Made by a program: the position numbers and the translations under genes
In this document: positions 16,279 to 24,507 of the stretch, piece by piece
Position numbering within the stretch: position 1 is the stretch's first letter
Layout: every line of letters begins with the position of its first letter
DNA from: Photobacterium lucens
GTDB taxonomy: Bacteria; Pseudomonadota; Gammaproteobacteria; Enterobacterales; Vibrionaceae
Assembly (NCBI RefSeq): GCF_009873615.1
Contig: NZ_SSMG01000083.1
Coordinates: 1-64,000 of the forward strand
DNA length: 64,000 bases
Reading direction: 5' to 3'
The notes under the pieces: generated by a model
What the model was told of the DNA's origin: nothing
Database searches by the model: none
Seen by the model: the letters and a program-made list of their open reading frames with translations, nothing else

Positions 16279-16630
16279 AAACACTAAAAAAACAGCTGTT
16301 ATTACTGCTTGTTATCCATTCTTAAGCGGATCTATAGATATTAAAAAACGTGTGTTGATGGGGTTGTTTGTATCTATATTTCAATGTGTTATCTACTTTT
16401 TTGTTAGTTGTTTTTTTGACGTTGATTCTTTGCGTTATTCACAAATCCTGCCTACGTTAAATATATCGAGACATTTTTATGTGTTGGTATGTGCTATTTG
16501 AAAATGCTTCAAATCATAAAAATAAAGCCACACCTGATGGCAAAGAGAAATAACTAGATTAGCCGAAGCATCTGAGCCACATAGAAATCGTTCATTTTTG
16601 TATATTTGAATGACAGGGGAGGTCAGGGCG
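16279..16630. other. Upstream region of the cox locus
   Basis: About 350 bp, AT-rich, without a gene or a clear terminator. It should carry the promoter of the cytochrome oxidase operon, but I cannot pick a convincing -35/-10 pair or a recognisable FNR, ArcA or CRP site. A strong ribosome site (GGGGAGG, 16616-16622) lies at the right end. Confidence 0.4.
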
Positions 16631-17773
16631 ATGATTCGTTCATTGATCGCAGGAAGTGCGGGTGTATTTTTCTCACTGCCGTTGATGGCAGAAACCATGC
16701 AACTGAACATGACACCGGGTGTGACGGCGGTAAGTCAGGAAGTTTATGGTCTTCATATGACCATTCTCTATATCTGTATCGCTATTGGTGTCGTGGTGTT
16801 CGGTGCCATGTTTTGGGCAATTTTCCATCACCGAAAATCCAAAGGGGCAAAACCTGCTTCGTTTCATGAAAGCACTAAAGTCGAAATTATCTGGACGGTG
16901 ATCCCTTTCATTATTCTCATTGCAATGGCGGTACCTGCCACTAAGACCTTAATCGCAATGGAAGATACCTCTAAATCTGATGTCACCATTTTAGTCACGG
17001 GATCGCAATGGAAATGGCATTACAGCTATTTCGATCAAGACGTTGAATATTATTCCCACCTTGCCACCAGTGCTGAGCAGATCAGTAATCAGCGTCAAAA
17101 GCGTGATAACTACTTACTTGAAGTGGATTACCCGTTAGTCCTTCCTGTCGGGCAAAAAGTCCGCTTTCTTATTACCTCGCAAGATGTGATCCATTCATGG
17201 TGGGTACCTGCGTTCGCTGTGAAAAAAGATGCTAATCCCGGCTTTATCAATGAAGCGTGGACTCGGATAGATGAGCCTGGGATTTATCGTGGTCAGTGTG
17301 CCGAGTTGTGCGGAAAAGATCATGGCTTTATGCCGATTGTGGTGATTGCTAAACCGCAAGCCGAATACGAGGAATGGCTACAACAAACAAAGATCACCCA
17401 ACGTAAAGCCAAGGAAGAAGAGCAACGACTACTGGATATGGAAATGACTATGGATGAGTTAATGAGTTTAGGAGAGAAAACCTATACCGCTCGTTGCGCT
17501 ATGTGTCATCAAGCCAATGGTCAGGGTATTCCGGGGGCATTTCCTGCATTAGCTGGAGAAGGGGTATCGGCCGATCCAAAACGTAAGTTAGAGCATATCA
17601 GTGTTGTGGTACATGGCAAAAATGGTACCGCAATGCAGGCGTTTGGACCTCAGCTGAGTTTGAAAGAGCTCGCAGCTGTTATCACTTACGAGCGTAATGC
17701 CTGGGGTAATGATACTGGTGAAGTGATTCAAGCTGCGGAAGTACAAGCAATTAAAAATGGCCAGCAATTATAA
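16631..17773 (+). CDS. coxB: Cytochrome c oxidase subunit II with fused cytochrome c domain
   Basis: Subunit II accepts electrons from cytochrome c at its binuclear CuA centre. The 380-residue protein (ATG 16631; an in-frame ATG at 16610 has no ribosome site) has a signal peptide (MIRSLIAGSAGVFFSLPLMA), two membrane spans (about residues 36-62 and 83-105) and the periplasmic cupredoxin domain. Its CuA motif is CAELCGKDHGFM, near residues 221-232. A heme c domain with CAMCH follows near residue 291. This C-terminal cytochrome c makes it a caa3-type subunit II. It heads the cox operon. Confidence 0.95.
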   Translation: MIRSLIAGSAGVFFSLPLMAETMQLNMTPGVTAVSQEVYGLHMTILYICIAIGVVVFGAMFWAIFHHRKSKGAKPASFHESTKVEIIWTVIPFIILIAMAVPATKTLIAMEDTSKSDVTILVTGSQWKWHYSYFDQDVEYYSHLATSAEQISNQRQKRDNYLLEVDYPLVLPVGQKVRFLITSQDVIHSWWVPAFAVKKDANPGFINEAWTRIDEPGIYRGQCAELCGKDHGFMPIVVIAKPQAEYEEWLQQTKITQRKAKEEEQRLLDMEMTMDELMSLGEKTYTARCAMCHQANGQGIPGAFPALAGEGVSADPKRKLEHISVVVHGKNGTAMQAFGPQLSLKELAAVITYERNAWGNDTGEVIQAAEVQAIKNGQQL

Positions 17774-17784
17774 GGAGTAGGAGC

Positions 17785-19407
17785 ATGACGGATATGATGC
17801 GACAAGAAGCCGAAATAGATACTGCTGGTCATACAGAAACCGAGCATGAACATCATGAGCATCACCCTGCAAAGGGATTAAAACGCTGGCTGTTTACCAC
17901 TAATCATAAAGACATTGGCACACTGTATCTGTTGTTCAGCTTAACCATGTTCTTTGTTGGTGGTGCTATGGCGATGGTGATCCGTGCTGAATTATTCCAG
18001 CCTGGATTACAGCTTGTTGAGCCTAACTTTTTTAATCAAATGACCACGGTACATGGTTTGATCATGGTGTTTGGGGCGGTGATGCCTGCCTTTACTGGGC
18101 TGGCGAACTGGATGATCCCAATGATGATTGGGGCGCCTGATATGGCACTGCCAAGGATGAATAACTGGAGCTTTTGGATCTTACCTTTCGCATTTTCTTT
18201 ATTGTTGGCATCTCTTTTTATGGAAGGGGGCGGTCCTAACTTTGGGTGGACTTTCTACGCGCCGCTTTCAACCACGTATAGCCCAGCCAGTACAGGCTTA
18301 TTCGTCTTTGCTATTCATATTATGGGGATCAGCTCCATTATGGGGGCGATTAACGTTGTTGTGACCATTGTAAATATGCGCGCACCGGGTATGACGTATA
18401 TGAAAATGCCATTGTTTGTTTGGACATGGTTGATCACAGCGTTTTTATTGATTGCGGTGATGCCAGTACTTGCAGGGGCAGTAACCATGGTTCTGACTGA
18501 TAAATACTTTGGTACCAGCTTTTTTGATGCTGCTGGTGGTGGCGATCCGGTGATGTTCCAGCATATTTTCTGGTTCTTTGGTCACCCTGAAGTCTATATC
18601 ATGATTTTACCGAGTTTCGGTATCATTTCAGCCATTATCCCTGCATTTTCACGCAAAAAGCTGTTTGGTTATAGCTCAATGGTGTACGCCACTGCATCCA
18701 TTGCTGGGCTTAGCTTTTTGGTGTGGGCACACCATATGTTTACCACTGGGATGCCGGTCGCTGCTGAGTTGTTTTTCATGTATTGCACCATGTTGATTTC
18801 GGTGCCCACAGGGGTAAAAGTCTTTAACTGGGTCGCTACCATGTGGCGGGGCTCGTTAACCTTTGAAGTGCCGATGTTATTTGCACTGGCCTTTATCGTT
18901 CTATTCACCATCGGTGGTTTTTCTGGGCTGATGCTGGCGATCACTCCTGCGGATTTCCAATACCACGATACCTATTTTGTGGTGGCACATTTCCATTATG
19001 TGCTGGTATCGGGAGCGATTTTCTCGATTATGGCTGCTGCCTATTACTGGCTACCTAAATGGACAGGGCATATGTTCGATGAGCGTCTAGCCAAATGGCA
19101 TTTTTGGTGCTCACTGATTTCGGTCAACATTCTTTTCTTCCCAATGCACTTCTTAGGGCTGGCGGGTATGCCACGCCGTATTCCTGATTATGCGCTGCAA
19201 TTTGCTGATATTAATGCAGTAGTGAGTATTGGTGGGTTCTTATTTGGCGCATCCCAACTTATTTTCTTAGCAGTATTGTTCAAGTGTATTCGAGGTGGTG
19301 AGAAAGCGGCTGCGAAACCTTGGGAAGGGGCTGAAGGGTTGGAGTGGACAGTACCGTCTCCAGCGCCATACCACACCTTCTCGACACCACCCAAGATTGA
19401 TCCTTAG
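17785..19407 (+). CDS. ctaD: Cytochrome c oxidase subunit I
   Basis: Subunit I holds heme a and the heme a3-CuB site where O2 is reduced with proton pumping. The 540-residue, 12-span protein shows the expected histidines, including TTVHGLIM near the first heme a ligand, the WFFGHPEVYI motif with the cross-linked His-Tyr pair of CuB, the AHHMFTTG pair, and the C-terminal HDTYFVVAHFHYVL with both heme ligands. A His/Glu-rich N-terminal tail (HEHHEHH) could bind metal. It starts 11 bp after coxB with AAGGAG. Confidence 0.97.
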   Translation: MTDMMRQEAEIDTAGHTETEHEHHEHHPAKGLKRWLFTTNHKDIGTLYLLFSLTMFFVGGAMAMVIRAELFQPGLQLVEPNFFNQMTTVHGLIMVFGAVMPAFTGLANWMIPMMIGAPDMALPRMNNWSFWILPFAFSLLLASLFMEGGGPNFGWTFYAPLSTTYSPASTGLFVFAIHIMGISSIMGAINVVVTIVNMRAPGMTYMKMPLFVWTWLITAFLLIAVMPVLAGAVTMVLTDKYFGTSFFDAAGGGDPVMFQHIFWFFGHPEVYIMILPSFGIISAIIPAFSRKKLFGYSSMVYATASIAGLSFLVWAHHMFTTGMPVAAELFFMYCTMLISVPTGVKVFNWVATMWRGSLTFEVPMLFALAFIVLFTIGGFSGLMLAITPADFQYHDTYFVVAHFHYVLVSGAIFSIMAAAYYWLPKWTGHMFDERLAKWHFWCSLISVNILFFPMHFLGLAGMPRRIPDYALQFADINAVVSIGGFLFGASQLIFLAVLFKCIRGGEKAAAKPWEGAEGLEWTVPSPAPYHTFSTPPKIDP

Positions 19408-19415
19408 GAGGCACT

Positions 19416-19985
19416 ATGAGTGAGCCGAAAAAGCGTCGGTCATTGTTAGGACTCATCTTTGCATCTATTGGCATGTTTGGCTTTGCATTTGCATTAGTGC
19501 CTCTCTATGACGTGTTTTGCGATATCACAGGGATCAACGGAAAGACATCGACAACCCCAACAGAAACCAGTGATCGGGTTGATACCAGTCGAGAAGTCAC
19601 AGTGGAATTTGTTGCTTACATCAATCCGGGGGTGAAGTGGCAATTCACCCCACAGGTAAAGCAAATCACGGTGCATCCCGGTGAGACGAAAATCATCAAA
19701 TATGATGCGAAAAATTTAAATAAAGTCGCCACTATCGGACAAGCTGTGCCTTCGGTAACACCGGGCGTGGCGGCGAAATACTTCAATAAAATCGAATGTT
19801 TTTGTTTTAACCATCAGCCTTTAGAGGGTGGTGAAAATGCAGAATTGCCGTTGGTGTTCTATATCGATCCTGACTTGCCGAAAGAGATAGAAACACTGAC
19901 GTTAGCTTACACCCTGTTTAACGTTGCCATGGATAACCCAACGGCTGAGCAACACAGTGAGGTGGATAATGTCAAAGCCCTATAG
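19416..19985 (+). CDS. ctaG: Cytochrome c oxidase assembly protein CtaG (Cox11)
   Basis: Cox11 delivers copper to the CuB site of subunit I. The 189-residue protein has one N-terminal membrane span (about residues 9-28) followed by a periplasmic immunoglobulin-like domain with the copper-binding motif ECFCFNHQ near residues 127-134. It lies between ctaD and coxC as in many proteobacteria, and its stop overlaps coxC by 17 bp. Confidence 0.95.
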   Translation: MSEPKKRRSLLGLIFASIGMFGFAFALVPLYDVFCDITGINGKTSTTPTETSDRVDTSREVTVEFVAYINPGVKWQFTPQVKQITVHPGETKIIKYDAKNLNKVATIGQAVPSVTPGVAAKYFNKIECFCFNHQPLEGGENAELPLVFYIDPDLPKEIETLTLAYTLFNVAMDNPTAEQHSEVDNVKAL

Positions 19986-20865
19986 TGAAACCGATAACTT
20001 ACCGCCAACAACGAAATATTATGTGCCCGATGAAAGCGCATGGCCCATAGTAGGGGCAATTGCCTTATTTCTTATAGCCTTAGGTGCTGGTGCGACTGTC
20101 GGGGATCTGTTTGGTGGTCAAGGTCCTTGGATCTTACTGGCAGGTGTAGGGCTCATTTTATTTATGCTGATTGGTTGGTTTCGGGATGTGATCCGAGAGT
20201 CCATGGGCGGGCTTTATAGTGCACAGATGGATCGCTCGTTTCGTCAAGGAATGAGCTGGTTTATTTTCTCTGAAGTGATGTTCTTCGCCGCTTTCTTTGG
20301 TGCGTTATTTTATGCCCGAATGATTGCGGTGCCATGGCTTGGTGGTGCAAGTAATAACGCCATGACCAATGCCGTGTTATGGCCAGACTTTGTTGCTATG
20401 TGGCCGTTGCTTAAAACGCCTGATGGTACGGAAACTCAAGCCATGGGACCGATTGGTTTGCCACTGTATAACACCATTTTATTGCTGACATCATCGGTTA
20501 CTCTACATTTTGCTCATACCGCATTAGAGCAAAATAATCGTCCTCGACTGAAGTTGCTGCTATTGCTTACGGTATTGTTGGGCGCGGTGTTTGTGTACTT
20601 ACAAGGGGTGGAATATGTCCATGCTTATGAATACATGAACTTGCGTTTAGATGCGGGGATTTACGGTAATACTTTCTTTATGTTGACGGGATTTCATGGG
20701 GTTCACGTCACCTTAGGAGCAATCATCTTATTTATTGTTTGGTGTCGTATTTTAAAAGGACATTTTACCCCTAAACATCATTTTGCATTTCAAGCGGGAG
20801 CTTGGTACTGGCACTTTGTTGATGTGGTATGGCTAGGGCTATTTATCTTCGTTTATATCATTTAA
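19969..20865 (+). CDS. coxC: Cytochrome c oxidase subunit III
   Basis: Subunit III stabilises the oxidase core. The 298-residue protein has seven membrane spans and the family motifs WFRDVIRESM, MSWFIFSEVMFF and the C-terminal FHGVHVTLGAI and AWYWHFVDVVWL. I start at ATG 19969 inside the ctaG end (MSKPYSE); an in-frame TTG upstream gives residues not seen in the family. It completes the three-subunit core. Confidence 0.95.
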   Translation: MSKPYSETDNLPPTTKYYVPDESAWPIVGAIALFLIALGAGATVGDLFGGQGPWILLAGVGLILFMLIGWFRDVIRESMGGLYSAQMDRSFRQGMSWFIFSEVMFFAAFFGALFYARMIAVPWLGGASNNAMTNAVLWPDFVAMWPLLKTPDGTETQAMGPIGLPLYNTILLLTSSVTLHFAHTALEQNNRPRLKLLLLLTVLLGAVFVYLQGVEYVHAYEYMNLRLDAGIYGNTFFMLTGFHGVHVTLGAIILFIVWCRILKGHFTPKHHFAFQAGAWYWHFVDVVWLGLFIFVYII

Positions 20866-20871
20866 CACAAG

Positions 20872-21078
20872 TTAATACGGGCGAGGATTTGGGGTGATAA
20901 CACCTGTTAAGAGCGCAATGACAATCAACGTAAAAGCAAGCACAGAGAGTCCGATACGCCAACCTAAATAGTGGGACATAGGACGAGAAGATTGACCTTT
21001 TAACATGACAGGGAGAGCCTTAAACAGGCTAATGATGATCACCAGTAATAAGCTAATAAGCAGTATTTTTATCAACAT
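20872..21078 (-). CDS. DUF2909 family small membrane protein
   Basis: A 68-residue protein with two membrane spans, KILLISLLLVIIISLFKAL at the N-terminus and a second near residues 44-62, matching DUF2909 twin-span proteins often found near cytochrome oxidase genes. It is on the opposite strand inside the cox locus, ending six bases from the coxC stop, with its start about 90 bp from SURF1. ATG 21078 has AAGGATG upstream. The function is unknown; its position suggests a link to oxidase assembly. Confidence 0.75.
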   Translation of the reverse strand: MLIKILLISLLLVIIISLFKALPVMLKGQSSRPMSHYLGWRIGLSVLAFTLIVIALLTGVITPNPRPY

Positions 21079-21165
21079 AAAACATCCTTTTAAGGTGGGT
21101 TTGATAAGAAATTAAACGCTTATTTAAGGATAGCGGTTTCAGCCAATAAGGATGGAGGAAAATCA

Positions 21166-21846
21166 ATGCGAAAAATAGCTTTTGTTGTTTTTACCTTCGT
21201 CATTGTCGCTATGTTGGGAAAATTAGGTTTTTGGCAATTAAGCCGAGGGGCTGAAAAACTCAAATTACAGCAACAGGTTGAAGAAACTGCTGAAAGTACG
21301 GCTATCTCCGATCTTACGTTATTACCCACAGCACCACTATGGTACAGGGTGTCATTGGTCGGGGTGTTTGATAATAGTCGTCCTATTTTATTGGATAACC
21401 AACTTAATAATGGGCGAGTGGGCTATCACCTTTACTTGCCTTTTAGAACCCAAGAACGTTGGTTATTGGTCAACCTTGGTTGGCTTGCTGCACCTCCGTA
21501 TCGTGAAATGTTGCCAGTGCTCCCCACTTTTCATGGGGAGCAAACCATTACTGGCATCATTGCTCCAGCCTCATCATTGTTAACACTCAAGCAAGAGGTC
21601 GCCCCAACACAGTGGCCGCTGCGTGTACAAAATATTGAGTTAACTGAACTCGCAACAGTATTAGATCGCCATTTACCGACTTGGGTGATTCAGATCTCAG
21701 CAACAAATCCTGTTGCACTTCAGCAAAATTGGCAACCCGTAGTGATGAAAGCAGACAAGCATTATGGCTATGCCATGCAATGGTTTGTGATGGCATTTGC
21801 GGTACTTGGGATGGCGGGATGGTGGTTATTAAGGGAGAGCGACTAA
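21166..21846 (+). CDS. SURF1 family cytochrome oxidase biogenesis protein
   Basis: SURF1 (Shy1) proteins help insert heme a into subunit I. The 226-residue protein has the typical layout: an N-terminal span (about residues 4-20), the GFWQLSRGAEKL element, a periplasmic domain containing LLDNQLNNGRVGYHLYLPF and LLVNLGW, and a C-terminal span near residues 202-220. Its TAA stop overlaps the next ATG (TAATG). It opens the second half of the cox locus after the inverted DUF2909 gene and probably has its own promoter between them. Confidence 0.9.
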   Translation: MRKIAFVVFTFVIVAMLGKLGFWQLSRGAEKLKLQQQVEETAESTAISDLTLLPTAPLWYRVSLVGVFDNSRPILLDNQLNNGRVGYHLYLPFRTQERWLLVNLGWLAAPPYREMLPVLPTFHGEQTITGIIAPASSLLTLKQEVAPTQWPLRVQNIELTELATVLDRHLPTWVIQISATNPVALQQNWQPVVMKADKHYGYAMQWFVMAFAVLGMAGWWLLRESD

Positions 21847-22385
21847 TGAAAAAATATCAGGTATTGGTGTTATTAGGCGTGATGTTTCTACTGCCTGTGG
21901 TGCTGGCGAAAGTCATATTAAATCAAAACTGGTACACCGGAGGGGTGACCAATAGAGGGGAGTTGATAACTCCGCCGATCAGCGCACAGTGGTTAGCAAA
22001 ACCTGAGACGTGGCAGCTGGTTTATTGGTTACCTCAGCAGTGCGATGAAGGATGTGAAGGGGCACTGTTTCACCTACAGCAGATCCCGATAGCGGTGGGG
22101 GCTTATCAAGATCGGGTTAAAAGTGTGTTGTTAGTGGCACCACAAAATCAGACTTTACCGACACCGCCATCATTAACTGGTATTGAGCGTTATAACAGCG
22201 ATGATAGCGAGCTTCATCCATTTGAAAACTCAGAGTATGGCTTTAATGCGGTTTATATTGCCGATCCTCATGGCAATGTGATGATGGCTTATCCATTGGT
22301 AACTGAACAACAAGCAATTCTTACGCAAGGTAAAGATATTCTAAAAGATCTAAAAAGACTGCTAAAAGTCTCGAAGATTGGCTAA
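21846..22385 (+). CDS. SCO-like membrane-anchored thioredoxin-fold protein of the cox locus
   Basis: A 179-residue protein with an N-terminal membrane anchor (about residues 5-22) and a periplasmic domain. A CDEGC motif near residues 66-70 has the CxxxC spacing of SCO copper chaperones, and YIADPHGNVMMAYP near residues 138-151 matches the later strand of thioredoxin-like folds, with a histidine near the expected copper ligand position. The position between SURF1 and ctaA supports a role in CuA assembly. The family is divergent, and copper binding is inferred from the motif only. ATG 21846 is coupled to SURF1. Confidence 0.65.
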   Translation: MKKYQVLVLLGVMFLLPVVLAKVILNQNWYTGGVTNRGELITPPISAQWLAKPETWQLVYWLPQQCDEGCEGALFHLQQIPIAVGAYQDRVKSVLLVAPQNQTLPTPPSLTGIERYNSDDSELHPFENSEYGFNAVYIADPHGNVMMAYPLVTEQQAILTQGKDILKDLKRLLKVSKIG

Positions 22386-22411
22386 CTAACAAAATATGGC
22401 GGGGAATGATT

Positions 22412-23485
22412 ATGCATAAAGCGCAAAAAGATAAACCGTTTTATTTCTTAGTCACTGGTGCCTTTATTCTGTCATTGTTGGTCGTCGGGCTAGGCGCTTA
22501 TACTCGATTAACCGACGCTGGATTAGGTTGTCCTGATTGGCCTGGGTGCTACGGCTTTATGTCTGTGCCACAAACGCAAGCTGAGTTACAAACCGCGCAG
22601 GCGGCTTTTCCTGAAACCCCAGTTGAACCAACTAAAGCATGGAATGAGATGATCCATCGCTACATTGCAGGAAGTCTGGGTTTATTGATCCTTGCTATAG
22701 CGGTAATGGCGTGGTGTCGCAAAGGTCGTCCGAAACTCTTGCCTAGTCTGTTATTACTGGTGGTGTGCTTTCAAGCGCAGTTAGGGATGTGGACGGTTAC
22801 TATGCAATTAATGCCAGTGGTGGTGATGGGGCATTTGCTCGGTGGATTTACGACGGTGTCACTGCTATGGCTTCTAAGGCTGCGTATTCAACCTAAGCCC
22901 TTATTTTATCATCACGGCTTCACACCCAATTTATCACTATCGGCTAAGTATTTAACTAGCTTAAGAACATTAGCTATTGCTGCGTTATTCATCGTGATCG
23001 GGCAAATCGCTTTAGGAGGATGGACTGCCGCCAACTATGCCGCTGTGGTTTGTACTCAATTACCGATTTGTGAAGGCGATTGGCAAGGGAACTTCCAAGC
23101 CAGTGCGTTTGAACTAATACAGCCACCGCACAGCAGTTATGAATATGGAGTATTAGATTATGCGCAGCGAGTGTCTATTCATGTTGCGCATCGTATCGGA
23201 GCGATGATTGCGACAGCCGTCGTCTTGATGTTAGTGGTATTACTTTGGTTTAAGCCACCATTGCGACGTTATAGTTTATGGCTCATCGCTTTTCTATCGC
23301 TACAAGTGACATTAGGTGTCACCAATGTGGTGGCTAGTTTACCGTTATCGGTCGCAGTGACACATAACCTGGTTGGATTGCTATTACTGATAGCGTTAGT
23401 AACGACCTGCTATCGCCTTGTTTGCGATTGTCGTTGCTCGTTAGAAATGAAGTATTTTGCATCGGAGGGCAGTACTCATGGCTAA
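22412..23485 (+). CDS. ctaA: Heme A synthase CtaA (COX15 family)
   Basis: CtaA oxidises the methyl group of heme O to a formyl group, giving heme A. The product is about 357 residues with eight membrane spans. It shows the motifs [22 protein letters not shown] near residues 25-46, [12 protein letters not shown] with a heme-ligand histidine, and the second half with AHRIGAM and [13 protein letters not shown] 22412 is better spaced from GGGGA than ATG 22406. It overlaps cyoE by 8 bp. Confidence 0.94.
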   Translation: MHKAQKDKPFYFLVTGAFILSLLVVGLGAYTRLTDAGLGCPDWPGCYGFMSVPQTQAELQTAQAAFPETPVEPTKAWNEMIHRYIAGSLGLLILAIAVMAWCRKGRPKLLPSLLLLVVCFQAQLGMWTVTMQLMPVVVMGHLLGGFTTVSLLWLLRLRIQPKPLFYHHGFTPNLSLSAKYLTSLRTLAIAALFIVIGQIALGGWTAANYAAVVCTQLPICEGDWQGNFQASAFELIQPPHSSYEYGVLDYAQRVSIHVAHRIGAMIATAVVLMLVVLLWFKPPLRRYSLWLIAFLSLQVTLGVTNVVASLPLSVAVTHNLVGLLLLIALVTTCYRLVCDCRCSLEMKYFASEGSTHG

Positions 23486-24395
23486 ATCAGAACTCCTTCA
23501 TACTCGTCGAGCCCGAACACCAGCAGTTGCCCTGTGGCGTGATTATCTCACCATGACCAAACCTAAAGTGGTGGCGATGTTACTGCTCACGGCATTAGTG
23601 GGAATGTGTCTTGCTGTACAAGGTATTCCACCTGCGGATGCGGTGATTTTGGGGCTTGCCGGGATCGGCTTACAGTCAGCGGCAGCGGCAGCGTTTAACC
23701 ATGTATTAGATCGCCGTTTTGATGCTCAAATGGCACGTACTTATCATCGACCATTGGCGAAAGGACGGATTGAAACATGGAAAGCTGTGGTCTTTGCGAC
23801 CAGTTTAATGCTAATCGGCTTTGCTTTATTGCTGATGCTTAACGCTTTAACGGCGTGGCTGACAATGGCAAGTTTAGTCGGTTATGCACTGATTTATACT
23901 GTGTGGTTAAAACATGCAACGCCACAAAACATCGTGATTGGTGGCTTAGCTGGAGCAGCACCGCCACTGTTGGGCTGGACAGCGGTGACAGGTCAGCTCG
24001 ATCCCCATGCATTTCTCTTAGTGATGTTAGTCTTTGCGTGGACCCCACCTCATTTTTGGGCATTAGCGATCCATCGTCGTGATGACTACGCTAAAGCGGG
24101 TATTCCAATGCTGCCTGTTACCCATGGTATCGAATACACCAAAACCATGGTGTTGCTCTATACCCTGATCTTATTTGCAGTTGGTCTGCTACCTTGGTTA
24201 ACCGGTATGAGTGGTTGGCTGTATTTAGTCGGTAGTAGCGTACTCAACCTTGGCTTTATTGCTTATGCATTGAAGCTAAAATTTGCTGATAGTGAAGGCC
24301 ATGCTTGGGCAACCTTTAAATATTCTATCTGGCACTTACTTGCTTTGTTTGTGGTGCTATTAGCTGATCATTGGTTATTACCTTTATATGGTTAA
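23478..24395 (+). CDS. cyoE: Protoheme IX farnesyltransferase CyoE/CtaB (heme O synthase)
   Basis: CyoE adds a farnesyl group to heme B to make heme O, the substrate of CtaA. The 305-residue, nine-span UbiA-type protein has the signature [16 protein letters not shown], the first aspartate motif in [15 protein letters not shown] and the second element [14 protein letters not shown]. The ATG lies inside the ctaA end, preceded by GGAGGGC, so translation is coupled. It closes the cox locus, about 110 bp before dinF. Confidence 0.95.
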   Translation: MAKSELLHTRRARTPAVALWRDYLTMTKPKVVAMLLLTALVGMCLAVQGIPPADAVILGLAGIGLQSAAAAAFNHVLDRRFDAQMARTYHRPLAKGRIETWKAVVFATSLMLIGFALLLMLNALTAWLTMASLVGYALIYTVWLKHATPQNIVIGGLAGAAPPLLGWTAVTGQLDPHAFLLVMLVFAWTPPHFWALAIHRRDDYAKAGIPMLPVTHGIEYTKTMVLLYTLILFAVGLLPWLTGMSGWLYLVGSSVLNLGFIAYALKLKFADSEGHAWATFKYSIWHLLALFVVLLADHWLLPLYG

Positions 24396-24457
24396 TGCAC
24401 TTTAGTCATAGCTCTTTAGTTTTTAAAAACATAAGGCTGTTGCCGCCTCTATCATCT

Positions 24458-24482
24458 GGTTAAACTATCACGCTGTTTAACC
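24458..24482. promoter_or_regulatory. Inverted repeat between cyoE and dinF
   Basis: GGTTAAAC (24458-24465) and GTTTAACC (24475-24482) around nine bases, 25 bp before the dinF start, followed by CGTTTTATT. It could be an operator for the transporter gene or a weak terminator of the cox operon. It is not a LexA box, although the E. coli dinF gene is SOS-controlled. Confidence 0.4.
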
Positions 24483-24507
24483 CGTTTTATTGCGATAGAG
24501 GTAGTAC

